NCBI GenBank assembly: GCA_018661505.1
Contig: JABJIE010000028.1
Span: 1-64,000 of the forward strand
Direction: 5' to 3'
Length of the DNA: 64,000 bases
Origin: Lentimicrobiaceae bacterium
GTDB lineage: Bacteria > Bacteroidota > Bacteroidia > Bacteroidales > F082
In this document: piece by piece, positions 34,039-42,411 of the stretch
How the letters are laid out: the number at the start of each line of letters is the position of its first letter
How positions within the stretch are numbered: position 1 is the first letter of the stretch
The notes under the pieces: generated by a model
Seen by the model: only the letters and a program-made list of their open reading frames with translations
Databases searched by the model: none
What the model was told of the DNA's origin: nothing
Made by a program: the position numbers and the translations under genes

Positions 34039-35475
34039 ATGAAAGTTGAAAAGTCCACACGTAAACCATCAAATGCTAATATTATTTATTTAGTAAAGTC
34101 AAATAAAGACCTTCTTGATTTAAGCTTTAGTAGGGAAGAAGTAAGTTATATCAAGAATATGCGAAAGGTAAAAAAAGATATAGTTGAGGTTAACCGTTTT
34201 AACAAGAGGTTATTCATAGCATATTACCCTGGGAAAGCAAATGTAAATGAAAAGTCAGAATCAATAAGAGTATTGGGTAATAAAGCTCTTGGTTTTTTAA
34301 ACGGATCAAAAATTACAAAAGCTGTTGTATCGTCAACTAGCTTTAGTGGAAATGATGTAATTGCCTTTGTGGAAGGTATGGTTTTGGGTAATTACCAATT
34401 CCTTAAATACAAAACTGGCGAAAATAAAAAATGCAATAGCTTAGAAGAAATATCAGTTTATTCAAATGAAGTAAGTGATAAAGATATTGACGAGCTAATG
34501 GTTATTTCATCCGCGGTTTATAATTCTCGTGATTATGTAAACGAACCAGATTCCTTTATGACTGCTGAACAGCTTGCTGCTGAGGCAAAAGCTTTGGGTG
34601 ATGATTCAGGTGCAAAAGTTGAAATATTTAACAGGAAAAAGATAGAAAGCTTAAAAATGGGTGGTCTTTTGGCGGTTAATAGAGGTAGTATAAATCCTCC
34701 TACTTTTACAATTTTTGAGTGGAAACCTAAAAATGCTATTAATGAGAAACCATATATTTTTGTTGGTAAAGGCGTTGTATACGATACTGGAGGTCTTAGT
34801 CTGAAACCATCAAACTTTATGGATACCATGAAATGTGATATGGCAGGCGCTGCAGCCGTAATTGGTGGAATGTATGCAATATCTAAAGCAAAACTACCAG
34901 TTCATGTAATTGGGCTTATTCCTGCTACTGATAATCGACCCGACGGGAATGCTTATACTCCTGGTGATGTTGTTACAATGTTTGATGGCTCAACTGTAGA
35001 AGTTCTTAATACGGATGCGGAGGGAAGAATGATTCTTGCTGATGCTCTTAGCTATGCTAAAAAGTATAATCCAGAGTTAGTTATCGATATTGCAACTTTA
35101 ACAGGATCTGCTTCAAGGGCAATTGGTTCTCAGGCTATGGTTGGGATGAAGGTTAAATCGGATAAGGAATTTTCAAGTTTATGTAAATCGGCTGACAAAG
35201 TTCATGAACGTATAGTTGAATTTCCAATGTGGGACGAATATGCAGACATGCTAAAATCTGAAATTGCCGATAGAAAAAACATAGGAGGTGTTGAAGCAGG
35301 TGCAATAACTGCAGGTAAATTTCTCGAGCATTTTACAGACTATCCATATATTCATTTAGATATAGCGGGCCCAGCATTTTTGTCAAAATCAAATGCATAT
35401 AGAACTGTTGGAGGAACAGGAGTGGGAGTGAGGTTATTTTATGAATTTATAAAATCCAAAGCGGAAGGCAAATAA
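34039..35475 (+). CDS. pepA: Leucyl aminopeptidase (M17 family)
   Basis: A 478-residue M17 aminopeptidase. The dinuclear metal site is visible: FVGKGVVYDTGGLSLKP (Lys, Asp), MKCDMAGAAAV (Asp) and the signature NTDAEGRMILADAL (Asp, Glu, Arg). The C-terminal end shows YIHLDIAGPAF and GGTGVGVR. It removes N-terminal residues from peptides in the cytoplasm. I chose the ATG at 34039 over a TTG three codons earlier. Its stop meets the stop of the opposite-strand aminopeptidase P across a short TAAGCTTA palindrome. Confidence 0.93.
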   Translation: MKVEKSTRKPSNANIIYLVKSNKDLLDLSFSREEVSYIKNMRKVKKDIVEVNRFNKRLFIAYYPGKANVNEKSESIRVLGNKALGFLNGSKITKAVVSSTSFSGNDVIAFVEGMVLGNYQFLKYKTGENKKCNSLEEISVYSNEVSDKDIDELMVISSAVYNSRDYVNEPDSFMTAEQLAAEAKALGDDSGAKVEIFNRKKIESLKMGGLLAVNRGSINPPTFTIFEWKPKNAINEKPYIFVGKGVVYDTGGLSLKPSNFMDTMKCDMAGAAAVIGGMYAISKAKLPVHVIGLIPATDNRPDGNAYTPGDVVTMFDGSTVEVLNTDAEGRMILADALSYAKKYNPELVIDIATLTGSASRAIGSQAMVGMKVKSDKEFSSLCKSADKVHERIVEFPMWDEYADMLKSEIADRKNIGGVEAGAITAGKFLEHFTDYPYIHLDIAGPAFLSKSNAYRTVGGTGVGVRLFYEFIKSKAEGK

Positions 35476-35477
35476 GC

Positions 35478-36872
35478 TTATAAGGGGTTTGCCATAACTG
35501 CTTCAACTTCTTCAATTGTTTTAGGAATCGGTTTTCCAAGAACACGAAAGCCATTTTCTGTTACCAATACATCATCCTCTATTCTTATACCACCAAAGTC
35601 TTTGTAGGTTTCTACTTTATCATAATTGATAAAATCGTTAAACTTATTCTCTTTGCGAAATTTGTCTATTAACTCAGGAATAAAGTAGATTCCAGGCTCT
35701 ATGGTAATAACAAATCCTGATTTCAATTCTTTTCCCAATCTTAAATATGCGGTTCCAAAGGATGTTTCTCGCTCAGTTTTTTCGTCGTAACCAACATAAT
35801 TTTCACCTAATCCTTCCATGTCATGAACATCCATTCCCATCATATGACCTAGTCCATGTGGCATAAATAATGTATGAGCCTCTGCTTCCAAAGCTTTGTC
35901 AGAATCGCCCTTCATAAGGCCTAACTTAATTAATCCTTCAATAATAACTTTTGCGGCAATAAAGTGGATCGTTTTGAATTTAGTTCCAGCCTCAACAGCA
36001 TTAATTGCTGCTAAATTTGCATCAAGAACTATCTGGTAAATTTCAGCCTGCCTTTTGTTAAATTTACCTCCCACAGGCACTGTTCTTGTAATATCACTCG
36101 AATAACATTCTTGAGTTTCAGCTCCTGCATCCGTAACCATCATTCTTCCAACCTCTAGAATATTATCATGATGATGATTATGAAGTGTTTGACCATCTTG
36201 ACTCAGTATAATAGGAAATGAAACGGGCCCACCTAAAGCTAAGGATATTCCCTCTATTGTCCCTGCTATTTCTTGTTCAATTCTACCAGGCGTAGCCATT
36301 CGCATAGATGTGGTATGCATTTCGTATGCTATGTCTACTGCTTTTTCTATCTCTTTAATCTCTTCTTCACTTTTGATCTCTTTAATTTTAATTACTGCTT
36401 TTATCAGTCTTTCCGAAGCGTGTTTCTTCACATCATTAATTGATATTCCCAGCAGAGTTGATAACTCTATTATGGTTTCACCTCTGTATGCAGGTAAAAA
36501 ATCAATCTTCCGTGATTCATTCTTTGCTTTTAATATTAAGTCGATCATGTCTTTATATTGTCCTGTTTTATGGACCCCTACTTTTGCAGCAAGTTCACTC
36601 ACCTTTGGCTGAACTCCCATCCAAATAACATCATCTATGTCGAAATCATTCCCGAAAATATATTCACTATTGTTGTCAAAGTCAATTATACCAGCAAATC
36701 CAGGATTTTTTAACCCAAAGAAATATAAAAATTGACTATCCTGTCTAAAACTGTATAGATTAGCAGGATAGTTGAAAGCAGTGTCAACATTACCTAAAAA
36801 AAGAGCAATACCTGATTTTATTTCACTTTTCAACTGACTTCTTCTTTTGATATACACTTCTTTTTCAAACAT
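35478..36872 (-). CDS. Aminopeptidase P family protein (M24B), second copy
   Basis: A 464-residue M24 peptidase. The AMP_N domain (~1-160) has GIALFLGNVDTAFNYPANLY and FLYFFGLKNPGF. The catalytic domain shows metal ligands in MVTDAGAETQECYSSDITRTVPV, MPHGLGHMMGMDVHD, TIEPGIYF and GIRIEDDVLV. It should cleave Xaa-Pro N-termini. It is clearly longer than and divergent from the copy at 14333-15625; two M24B proteins with slightly different ligand neighbourhoods suggest different substrates or compartments. No signal peptide. Convergent with pepA. Confidence 0.9.
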   Translation of the reverse strand: MFEKEVYIKRRSQLKSEIKSGIALFLGNVDTAFNYPANLYSFRQDSQFLYFFGLKNPGFAGIIDFDNNSEYIFGNDFDIDDVIWMGVQPKVSELAAKVGVHKTGQYKDMIDLILKAKNESRKIDFLPAYRGETIIELSTLLGISINDVKKHASERLIKAVIKIKEIKSEEEIKEIEKAVDIAYEMHTTSMRMATPGRIEQEIAGTIEGISLALGGPVSFPIILSQDGQTLHNHHHDNILEVGRMMVTDAGAETQECYSSDITRTVPVGGKFNKRQAEIYQIVLDANLAAINAVEAGTKFKTIHFIAAKVIIEGLIKLGLMKGDSDKALEAEAHTLFMPHGLGHMMGMDVHDMEGLGENYVGYDEKTERETSFGTAYLRLGKELKSGFVITIEPGIYFIPELIDKFRKENKFNDFINYDKVETYKDFGGIRIEDDVLVTENGFRVLGKPIPKTIEEVEAVMANPL

Positions 36873-37103
36873 ATTTTTAGATTTAATTGCCCAATTAAAA
36901 GATAAATAATTACAAATATTAATTGTCTGTGTAAAATTATATCATTTTACCAAAGTTTTACAAATTAATTTTATTAATGTGATTATGAATCAGTCTAGAT
37001 TTTGCTTAATCTTTAATTAGGCTCTTCTATTTGTGAGATATCTAACTAGGTTGGTTTAGATCCCATAAAACTACAGAACAAATGATTATGAATTTTTAAC
37101 TCT

Positions 37104-37817
37104 TTATTTGATTACTTGCAGTTTAAATCCTATTCCGTGCACATTACTTATCTTAACTTCTGGGTCTGGTTTGAGGTATTTGCGAAGCTTTGCAATGAAA
37201 ACATCCATGCTTCTGCCGATAAAGTAGTCATTTTCTCCCCAAATAGCTTCCATAGCAACTTCTCTGGTTAGAAGCTGATTCTTGTGAACGCATAGAAGCC
37301 TTAGTAATCCAGATTCCTTTCTTGTTAGAACACGTTCTGAATCATTTGATTTTAGGATTAGATTAGTACTATCAAAAGTAAATTTTCCAATTTCATAGAT
37401 TTGATTTATCGTACCACTTGTATTACTTAAGTTTGATGTAGACCTTTTGAGGATTGCTTTTATTCTTAAACTTAACTCCTCAGTGCTAAAAGGCTTTGTT
37501 ATGTAGTCATCACAGCCGTACTCAAACCCTTTTATTCGATCTTCTTTTAGATTCTTGGCTGTGAGAAATATTATGGGTATTTTTTGATCAAAACTTCTTA
37601 TTTCTTTGGCAACCGTGAAACCATCTTTTTTAGGCATCATAACATCTAATATGACAAGACCATAGGAGTTTTTATTGAATAGTTCAAGACCTTTAACGCC
37701 ATCACCGGCATGATCAACATTATATCCAATTATTTCTAGATAATCTTTTAATATCATACTAAGATTTGGGTCATCTTCCACGAATAATATATTTGTTTGT
37801 GTTACATCACGACTCAT
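37104..37817 (-). CDS. OmpR/PhoB-family response regulator
   Basis: A 237-residue two-domain regulator. The receiver (~8-125) has the acidic pair in FVEDDPN, phospho-acceptor Asp58 in VILDVMMPKKDG, and Lys108 in ITKPF. The C-terminal winged-helix domain (~145-235) has LTRKESGLLRLLCVHKNQLLTREVAMEAIWG and SMDVFIAKLRKYL, ending GIGFKLQVIK. It overlaps its kinase gene by 11 bp, so the pair is translationally coupled. It resembles the RprY regulators of Bacteroides. OmpR-family proteins bind direct repeats about 10-11 bp apart, and four such repeats stand upstream of the operon at 39159-39195. Confidence 0.92.
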   Translation of the reverse strand: MSRDVTQTNILFVEDDPNLSMILKDYLEIIGYNVDHAGDGVKGLELFNKNSYGLVILDVMMPKKDGFTVAKEIRSFDQKIPIIFLTAKNLKEDRIKGFEYGCDDYITKPFSTEELSLRIKAILKRSTSNLSNTSGTINQIYEIGKFTFDSTNLILKSNDSERVLTRKESGLLRLLCVHKNQLLTREVAMEAIWGENDYFIGRSMDVFIAKLRKYLKPDPEVKISNVHGIGFKLQVIK

Positions 37818-39105
37818 GATTTTTTGCTTTTGTTAAGTATTTTGGAAATGAAATGCTAAAGTTGGAACCAACTCCTGGTTCACTGATTAAGTCTATTTTA
37901 CCTCCAAACTGATCTACAATTGTTTTTACGTAATATAAACCTAATCCAAAACCTCGAACATCTTGGATATTTCCCGTTGGAACTCTATATAAATTTTTAA
38001 AAATATTTTTTTGGTATTCTTTACTTATGCCTATGCCATTATCCTTAACGCTTAGAACAACATACTCATGGCTATTATAGGTAGAAATATTTATTATAGG
38101 ATTTTTTGAGCTATATTTAATGGCATTGTCAATTAGGTTATAAAAGATATTTATGACATGAGATCTATCTGCCATAAAATATGGATTGCTAGCATCCAAA
38201 TTTTCAGAAATTATTATGTTTGACTCTTTTAGTCTGAGTTCAAAACTACATAGAACTGTTTCAATAATTCTATTTGCATTTAATATTTTTATTTTAAATT
38301 GATTCTTTCCACTTTCTAATATTGCTACCTGCAATACCTGTTCAACCTGACTCTGTAATCTATTATTTTCATCAAGGATAATCGAAGAATAACTCTTTAT
38401 TTTGGCAGGATTATTTATCACTTCACTTTTTTGAATCATCTCAGCAGCAAGCGTTGTTGTAGCAATGGGAGTCTTAAATTCGTGAGTCATATTATTTATA
38501 AAATTGGCTTTTATTTCAGAAACTTTTTTCTGATGCAGAATAGTCATTATTACAAATATGAAGCTTACAGTTAGAATAAGTACAAATACTACCGACAGTA
38601 CAACCCATAGCTCCATGCGATGTAGAATCATATATGTTCGATTCTGAAATTTTATTCCCAAATAGTAGTCGCCAGATTTGTAAATACTGCCTAAGGAGAA
38701 TTGATAATATGAACTAAAGAGTTCTGAGGCACTTACCCCAACACTCCCCATTGCAATAGTTTTATTTGATTTACTATATACACCATACTTATACTCAGAA
38801 TTAATGGCCATACAATTTAATTCATCGTGTATGAGAGAATCTAGTTCATTGGCATTAATATAATCATCTATGGTTAAGATATCTTTTTTGTATGCCAATT
38901 TAACTAACTTTTGTTGAAATGTGGAATCATATTGCTTTTGTTGAAACTGATTAATAACACTTTTAACCGCAATGCGAACACTATTGTCAAATTGCTCTTC
39001 CTTAAGTGAATACGCCGTTTTAACCCAATAAATTTGAGTCATTAGAATTCCGGATAATGCAATGGTTGTTATAAGAGTAATTATAAAAATTGTATTTTTC
39101 TGCAT
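37807..39105 (-). CDS. Sensor histidine kinase (RprX/PorY-like)
   Basis: A 432-residue membrane kinase. Helices at ~5-26 and ~166-190 enclose a periplasmic sensor region of about 140 residues with no recognised fold. The dimerisation domain carries His208 in NMTHEFKTPIATT. The ATP-binding domain shows the N-box (NLIDNAIKYS), G1 (VKDNGIGIS) and G2 (GFGLGLYYVKTI). The kinase is first in a two-gene operon with the OmpR-type regulator. Its N-terminal pattern (LMTQIYWVKTAY, then EEQFDNSV) is typical of Bacteroidota RprX/PorY-like kinases; these two groups cannot be separated here. Signal unknown. Confidence 0.9.
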   Translation of the reverse strand: MQKNTIFIITLITTIALSGILMTQIYWVKTAYSLKEEQFDNSVRIAVKSVINQFQQKQYDSTFQQKLVKLAYKKDILTIDDYINANELDSLIHDELNCMAINSEYKYGVYSKSNKTIAMGSVGVSASELFSSYYQFSLGSIYKSGDYYLGIKFQNRTYMILHRMELWVVLSVVFVLILTVSFIFVIMTILHQKKVSEIKANFINNMTHEFKTPIATTTLAAEMIQKSEVINNPAKIKSYSSIILDENNRLQSQVEQVLQVAILESGKNQFKIKILNANRIIETVLCSFELRLKESNIIISENLDASNPYFMADRSHVINIFYNLIDNAIKYSSKNPIINISTYNSHEYVVLSVKDNGIGISKEYQKNIFKNLYRVPTGNIQDVRGFGLGLYYVKTIVDQFGGKIDLISEPGVGSNFSISFPKYLTKAKNHES

Positions 39106-39124
39106 TTATTCGTTACTTTGTACT

Positions 39125-39156
39125 CAAAATTAGTTTGAAATAACAAATATCTCAAA
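39125..39156 (-). promoter_or_regulatory. Candidate promoter for the two-component operon
   Basis: On the minus strand: TTTG (39156-39153), 20-bp gap, TAATTTTG (39132-39125). This is a good fit to the Bacteroidota consensus and lies 19 bp before the kinase ATG. The TTAAC array begins 2 bp upstream of its -33 box. Confidence 0.55.
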
Positions 39157-39158
39157 AT

Positions 39159-39195
39159 TTAACATTTAGTTAACAGATATTAACACGGGGTTAAC
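39159..39195. promoter_or_regulatory. Four helically phased TTAAC boxes between the two-component operon and the small secreted protein
   Basis: TTAAC occurs at 39159-39163, 39170-39174, 39180-39184 and 39191-39195, with start-to-start distances of 11, 10 and 11 bp, i.e. one helical turn each. Tandem repeats of this spacing are the usual binding arrangement of OmpR/PhoB-family regulators; Bacillus PhoP boxes are TTAACA-like with about 5 bp between. The array sits just upstream of both divergent promoters, so the adjacent regulator is the natural candidate ligand. That link is inference. Confidence 0.6.
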
Positions 39196-39216
39196 AAACT
39201 CTAAGTTTTTTGAACA

Positions 39217-39224
39217 TAAATTTG
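39217..39224 (+). promoter_or_regulatory. Candidate -7 box for the small secreted protein gene
   Basis: TAAATTTG fits TAnnTTTG and lies 29 bp before the ATG at 39254. The place where a -33 TTG would be expected is occupied by the fourth TTAAC box, as in an activator-dependent promoter. Confidence 0.5.
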
Positions 39225-39253
39225 TAACAGTAAACTTACTAAAAACTATAATC

Positions 39254-39499
39254 ATGAAAATTAAATTATTAGCCGTTGCATTAAGTTTCTTATTTACAGT
39301 TAGTCTGAGTGCGTCAACCTACACCCAATTATCAGATAACCAAACTCAATCATCTATCGTAGATAACGATAACGATAAGACAAAAAAATCTAAAAAGAAA
39401 TCTAAAAATGCTGATTTAAAATCATCATGCAGCTCCAAAAAGAGTTGTTGTTCTAAAAGTAGTTTAAAAGATACAAAGTCCAATCCGGACAAAAGATAG
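39254..39499 (+). CDS. Small secreted Lys/Ser/Cys-rich protein, unknown function
   Basis: An 81-residue protein with a clear signal peptide (KIKLLAVALSFLFTVSLSAS). The mature ~60 residues are low-complexity: Thr/Gln/Asn/Asp-rich first, then Lys-Ser-rich (KKSKKKSKN), then a Cys cluster CSSKKSCCSK with three cysteines, ending basic. I recognise no family. It has its own -7 box and a strong terminator, so it is a monocistronic unit. It is divergent from the two-component operon and shares the TTAAC array with it, so it is a candidate target of that system. Possible roles (metal or polyanion binding, envelope stress effector) are speculation. Confidence 0.65.
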   Translation: MKIKLLAVALSFLFTVSLSASTYTQLSDNQTQSSIVDNDNDKTKKSKKKSKNADLKSSCSSKKSCCSKSSLKDTKSNPDKR

Positions 39500-39524
39500 C
39501 TTTTTCATTAATTAATTTGGTTTG

Positions 39525-39559
39525 AGCCTTCTGACGCCTTGTCGGAGGGCTTTTTTTTT
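39525..39559 (+). terminator. Rho-independent terminator after the small secreted protein
   Basis: An 11-bp stem (from A39525; GCCTTCTGAC pairing with GTCGGAGGGC, two G-T pairs) with a 5-base loop is followed by nine T. It lies 25 bp after the stop codon. Confidence 0.88.
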
Positions 39560-39588
39560 ATTTATCACATGTAATTCAAAAAACAAAC

Positions 39589-39596
39589 TACTTTTG
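39589..39596 (+). promoter_or_regulatory. Candidate -7 box for the flavodoxin-lgt unit
   Basis: TACTTTTG fits TAnnTTTG and follows the preceding terminator, implying a leader of about 105 nt that contains the inverted repeat at 39659-39681. No strong -33 box. Confidence 0.35.
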
Positions 39597-39658
39597 TAGC
39601 GGTTTTATCAGGGCTTTGATTTATCACTATAGCTTATAACAAAACTCTGTAATATTGG

Positions 39659-39681
39659 TTGAACTGATTGTATTAGTTCAA
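39659..39681. promoter_or_regulatory. Inverted repeat TTGAACT-N9-AGTTCAA upstream of flavodoxin
   Basis: Perfect 7-base arms (39659-39665, 39675-39681) lie 28 bp before the flavodoxin ATG. No T-run follows, so it is not a terminator. It could be an operator or a leader hairpin, for example for iron-responsive control of flavodoxin, but no known box was recognised. Confidence 0.4.
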
Positions 39682-39709
39682 TTTAAATGACTAAGAATAA
39701 AATTTAATT

Positions 39710-40213
39710 ATGAAAACTATCGGAATTTTTTACGGATCCACATACGGAATGACTCAAAAGGCCGCCGAAAAAATTAAAGATGCATTTGGGAAAACCAAAG
39801 TAAATCTATACGATTTAAAGAATGCATCTATCAAAGACATTGAAAAATATACTAATTTGATATTTGGAACTTCTGCATGGGGTATTGGAGAGATGCAGGA
39901 TGAATGGGAGATGACAATTGACGATTTATCGAAAATAAATTTTTCAAATAGAAAAGTTGCATTATTTGGTCTCGGGGACCAATTAGAATATCCTGAAAGC
40001 TTTGTAGATGGATTGGGAACTATGTATTGTAGGCTACCTGATAAATCATGTGTGGTTGGGCTATGGCCATCCAAGGGATACAATTATTATTTTTCTCTCG
40101 CAGATAAAGATGGTAAATTCGTTGGGCTTGTTTTGGATGATCATAATCAAGAAAACCTGACAGATAAAAGAATCACAGAATGGGTAAAGCAACTCGAGAA
40201 AGAATTCATTTAG
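39710..40213 (+). CDS. fldA: Flavodoxin
   Basis: A 167-residue long-chain flavodoxin. The FMN phosphate loop is GIFYGSTYGMTQKAA (T/S-x-T-G-x-T-like pattern at ~8-13), the 60s/90s loops contain IFGTSAWGIGEMQDEWE and FGLGDQLEYPESFVDGLG. It is a small electron carrier that can replace ferredoxin, often under iron limitation. The lgt gene starts 24 bp after its stop, so the two may share a transcript. The first Thr of the usual TGNT loop is replaced (GSTYGMT), a common variation. Confidence 0.92.
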   Translation: MKTIGIFYGSTYGMTQKAAEKIKDAFGKTKVNLYDLKNASIKDIEKYTNLIFGTSAWGIGEMQDEWEMTIDDLSKINFSNRKVALFGLGDQLEYPESFVDGLGTMYCRLPDKSCVVGLWPSKGYNYYFSLADKDGKFVGLVLDDHNQENLTDKRITEWVKQLEKEFI

Positions 40214-40237
40214 CATTTTTACTTCATACACTACATA

Positions 40238-41047
40238 ATGGATTTAGTATACATCGTATGGAATATTAATCCTGAAATATTTTCCATTTCTGATTCAATC
40301 CCATTAATTGGGGGATTTGCCATTAGATGGTATGGTCTACTATTTGCCCTTGGCTTTATTTTGGGTTATATCATACTCAAAAAAATGTTCGATAATGAAG
40401 GCATACCTGTTAAAGTCTTAGATGACTTAACAACCTACATGGTCATTTCCACAATAATAGGAGCAAGGTTAGGGCATTGTTTATTTTATGAGCCTGATTA
40501 TTATCTAAGTAATCCACTTTCAATCATCAAGATATGGGAGGGTGGCCTTGCAAGTCATGGCGCTGCAGTTGGCATATTAATCGGATTAGTATTTTTTGCT
40601 CAAAAATTTAATAGGCCATATTTATGGGTCCTTGATAGAGTTGTGATTGTTGTAGCATTGGCAGGATTTCTTATTCGTATGGGAAATTTAATGAATTCGG
40701 AAATATTTGGAGATGTAACTACACTTCCTTGGGGATTTATATTTGTAAAAACCTTCGGAGCAGGACATGTAATTGCCAACCATCCAACACAAATTTATGA
40801 GGCTCTTTCTTACCTTTTTCTTTTTGTGTTTTTATATAGATATTATTGGAGACGTAAAGGGCATGTCTCGGAAGGTATAATTTTTGGTTATTTCCTAGTT
40901 ATTTTGTGGGTTGTGAGATTTTTAATTGAATTTATCAAACTTCCACAGGTTGATTTTGAAAGGACAATGCTTTTAAATATGGGCCAATTACTAAGTGTGC
41001 CTTTCATTATTGCAGGAGTATTTCTCATTTTAAGAGCAAAGCGATAA
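40238..41047 (+). CDS. lgt: Prolipoprotein diacylglyceryl transferase
   Basis: A 269-residue membrane enzyme with seven predicted helices. Conserved blocks are IRWYGLLFALGFILGYII, GARLGHCLFYEPDYY, IWEGGLASHGAAVGI and the Lgt signature LIRMGNLMNSEIFG, plus HPTQIYEAL. It transfers diacylglycerol from phosphatidylglycerol to the lipobox cysteine of prelipoproteins. Lipoproteins that would depend on it in this window include the two SusD proteins, the oligopeptidase and the M23 protein encoded next. Confidence 0.95.
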   Translation: MDLVYIVWNINPEIFSISDSIPLIGGFAIRWYGLLFALGFILGYIILKKMFDNEGIPVKVLDDLTTYMVISTIIGARLGHCLFYEPDYYLSNPLSIIKIWEGGLASHGAAVGILIGLVFFAQKFNRPYLWVLDRVVIVVALAGFLIRMGNLMNSEIFGDVTTLPWGFIFVKTFGAGHVIANHPTQIYEALSYLFLFVFLYRYYWRRKGHVSEGIIFGYFLVILWVVRFLIEFIKLPQVDFERTMLLNMGQLLSVPFIIAGVFLILRAKR

Positions 41048-41057
41048 TAATTACTCT

Positions 41058-41065
41058 TATTTTTG
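41058..41065 (+). promoter_or_regulatory. Candidate -7 box for the M23 lipoprotein gene
   Basis: TATTTTTG fits TAnnTTTG, 61 bp upstream of the ATG at 41127. No clear -33 partner. Confidence 0.3.
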
Positions 41066-41126
41066 CGGTAATAATTATATAAATAAATTAGATTATTTGT
41101 TTTCTTGTATTCTTCCTACATATAGT

Positions 41127-42338
41127 ATGTTAAATTATAAATTTTGGATTTTATTACTATCAGTATTTATGCTGACAATTGGTTGCAACACACATGATGA
41201 TCCAGAAAATAGAGGTGTGAATTTCCAGGATGTTGTAATTCCAGAAAAAGCATATGGAATCGTAATTGATTCTCTGGTATTAACTGAATATGTTGTACAA
41301 AAAAACGAGTTTCTTGCTGACATTCTTCTTCGCCATGGAATAAATTATAATCAAATAGATTATATAGCAAGAAGAACACAAGATACCTTTGATGTAAGGA
41401 AGATAATAGCAGGTAATAGCTACTCTGTTATAAAAACAAAAGACTCATTACCCCAGACTTTGTATTTTGCTTATGAAATATCAGCATCAAAATACGTACT
41501 ATATAATTTTAATGATTCTGTAGAAGTATCCAGAGGTAGAAAGTCTATCATTTCTAAAACAGATACGATTACTGGTGTAATTGAGTCATCACTTTGGAAT
41601 GCTATTGTTGCACAGCAAGCAGATCCAAACCTTGCCAATGAGCTTTCTGAAATTTATGCATGGACCGTAGATTTTTTTGGTTTAAGGAAAGGAGATTCTT
41701 TCAAAATAATTTATAATAAACAGTTTGTTGAAGATAAGTATGTTAGCCTGGGAAGGGTAGATGCTACTTTGTTCTTTCATGGCGGAGATAGCTTATATGC
41801 ATTTTACTTTCAGCAAAATGGAAAAGGAGATTATTTTGATGAAAATGGTAATAGTCTGCAAAGAACATTTTTAAAAGCACCATTGAGGTATAATAGGATA
41901 AGTTCTAGATTTTCCAACAGTAGATTACACCCTGTTTTAAAAATAAGAAGGCCACATCACGGAGTTGATTATGCTGCGGCATCAGGTACACCTGTTTATA
42001 CTGTTGGCGATGGAACTGTAATTAAAAAGGGATATCAAAAAAGGGGAGGTGGTAATTATATAAAAATTAAGCATAACGGTACATATTCTACTACTTATAT
42101 GCATCTTAAAGGTTTTGCAAAAGGGATAAAAGTTGGTGATCATGTTCGTCAGGGTGATTTGATAGGTTACGTTGGTTCAACAGGATTGTCAACGGGTCCG
42201 CATTTGGACTTCAGATTCTATAAGAACGGTAAACCCGTTGATCCCTTAAAGGTTGAATCTCCACCATCATTGCCCATTGATACATCCTATCAAAATGCAT
42301 TTGATTCCGTCGTTGAGCATTATAAGACAAGATTGTAA
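41127..42338 (+). CDS. M23-family metallopeptidase lipoprotein
   Basis: A 403-residue lipoprotein: signal ending at lipobox TIGC (Cys20). A LysM/OapA-like region follows (~50-110: YVVQKNEFLADILLRHGINYNQIDYIA). The C-terminal M23 domain (~275-385) has the metal motif HHGVDYAA (His-x3-Asp), YMHLKGF and GPHLDFRF. The last motif has Asp where most M23 peptidases have the second His of HxH; Asp may still ligate zinc, and such variants are known in the family. It should act on cell-wall cross-links in the periplasm, as do MepM-like endopeptidases. An in-frame TTG at 41097 would add ten residues ahead of the clean signal peptide; I reject it. Confidence 0.88.
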   Translation: MLNYKFWILLLSVFMLTIGCNTHDDPENRGVNFQDVVIPEKAYGIVIDSLVLTEYVVQKNEFLADILLRHGINYNQIDYIARRTQDTFDVRKIIAGNSYSVIKTKDSLPQTLYFAYEISASKYVLYNFNDSVEVSRGRKSIISKTDTITGVIESSLWNAIVAQQADPNLANELSEIYAWTVDFFGLRKGDSFKIIYNKQFVEDKYVSLGRVDATLFFHGGDSLYAFYFQQNGKGDYFDENGNSLQRTFLKAPLRYNRISSRFSNSRLHPVLKIRRPHHGVDYAAASGTPVYTVGDGTVIKKGYQKRGGGNYIKIKHNGTYSTTYMHLKGFAKGIKVGDHVRQGDLIGYVGSTGLSTGPHLDFRFYKNGKPVDPLKVESPPSLPIDTSYQNAFDSVVEHYKTRL

Positions 42339-42358
42339 AATTGTAATATTCGACACAT

Positions 42359-42389
42359 AAAAAAAAGCTGCCCCAATGGGAGCAGCTTT
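42359..42389 (-). terminator. Rho-independent terminator for the first SusC/SusD operon
   Basis: Read on the minus strand, an 8-bp stem (AAAGCTGC/GCAGCTTT, plus an inner CCC/GGG) is followed by eight T. It lies 22 bp after the SusD stop. The hairpin could also slow transcripts of the opposite M23 gene, but it has no good T-run on that strand. Confidence 0.85.
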
Positions 42390-42411
42390 AACTTTATTTG
42401 TAATTGATGTA

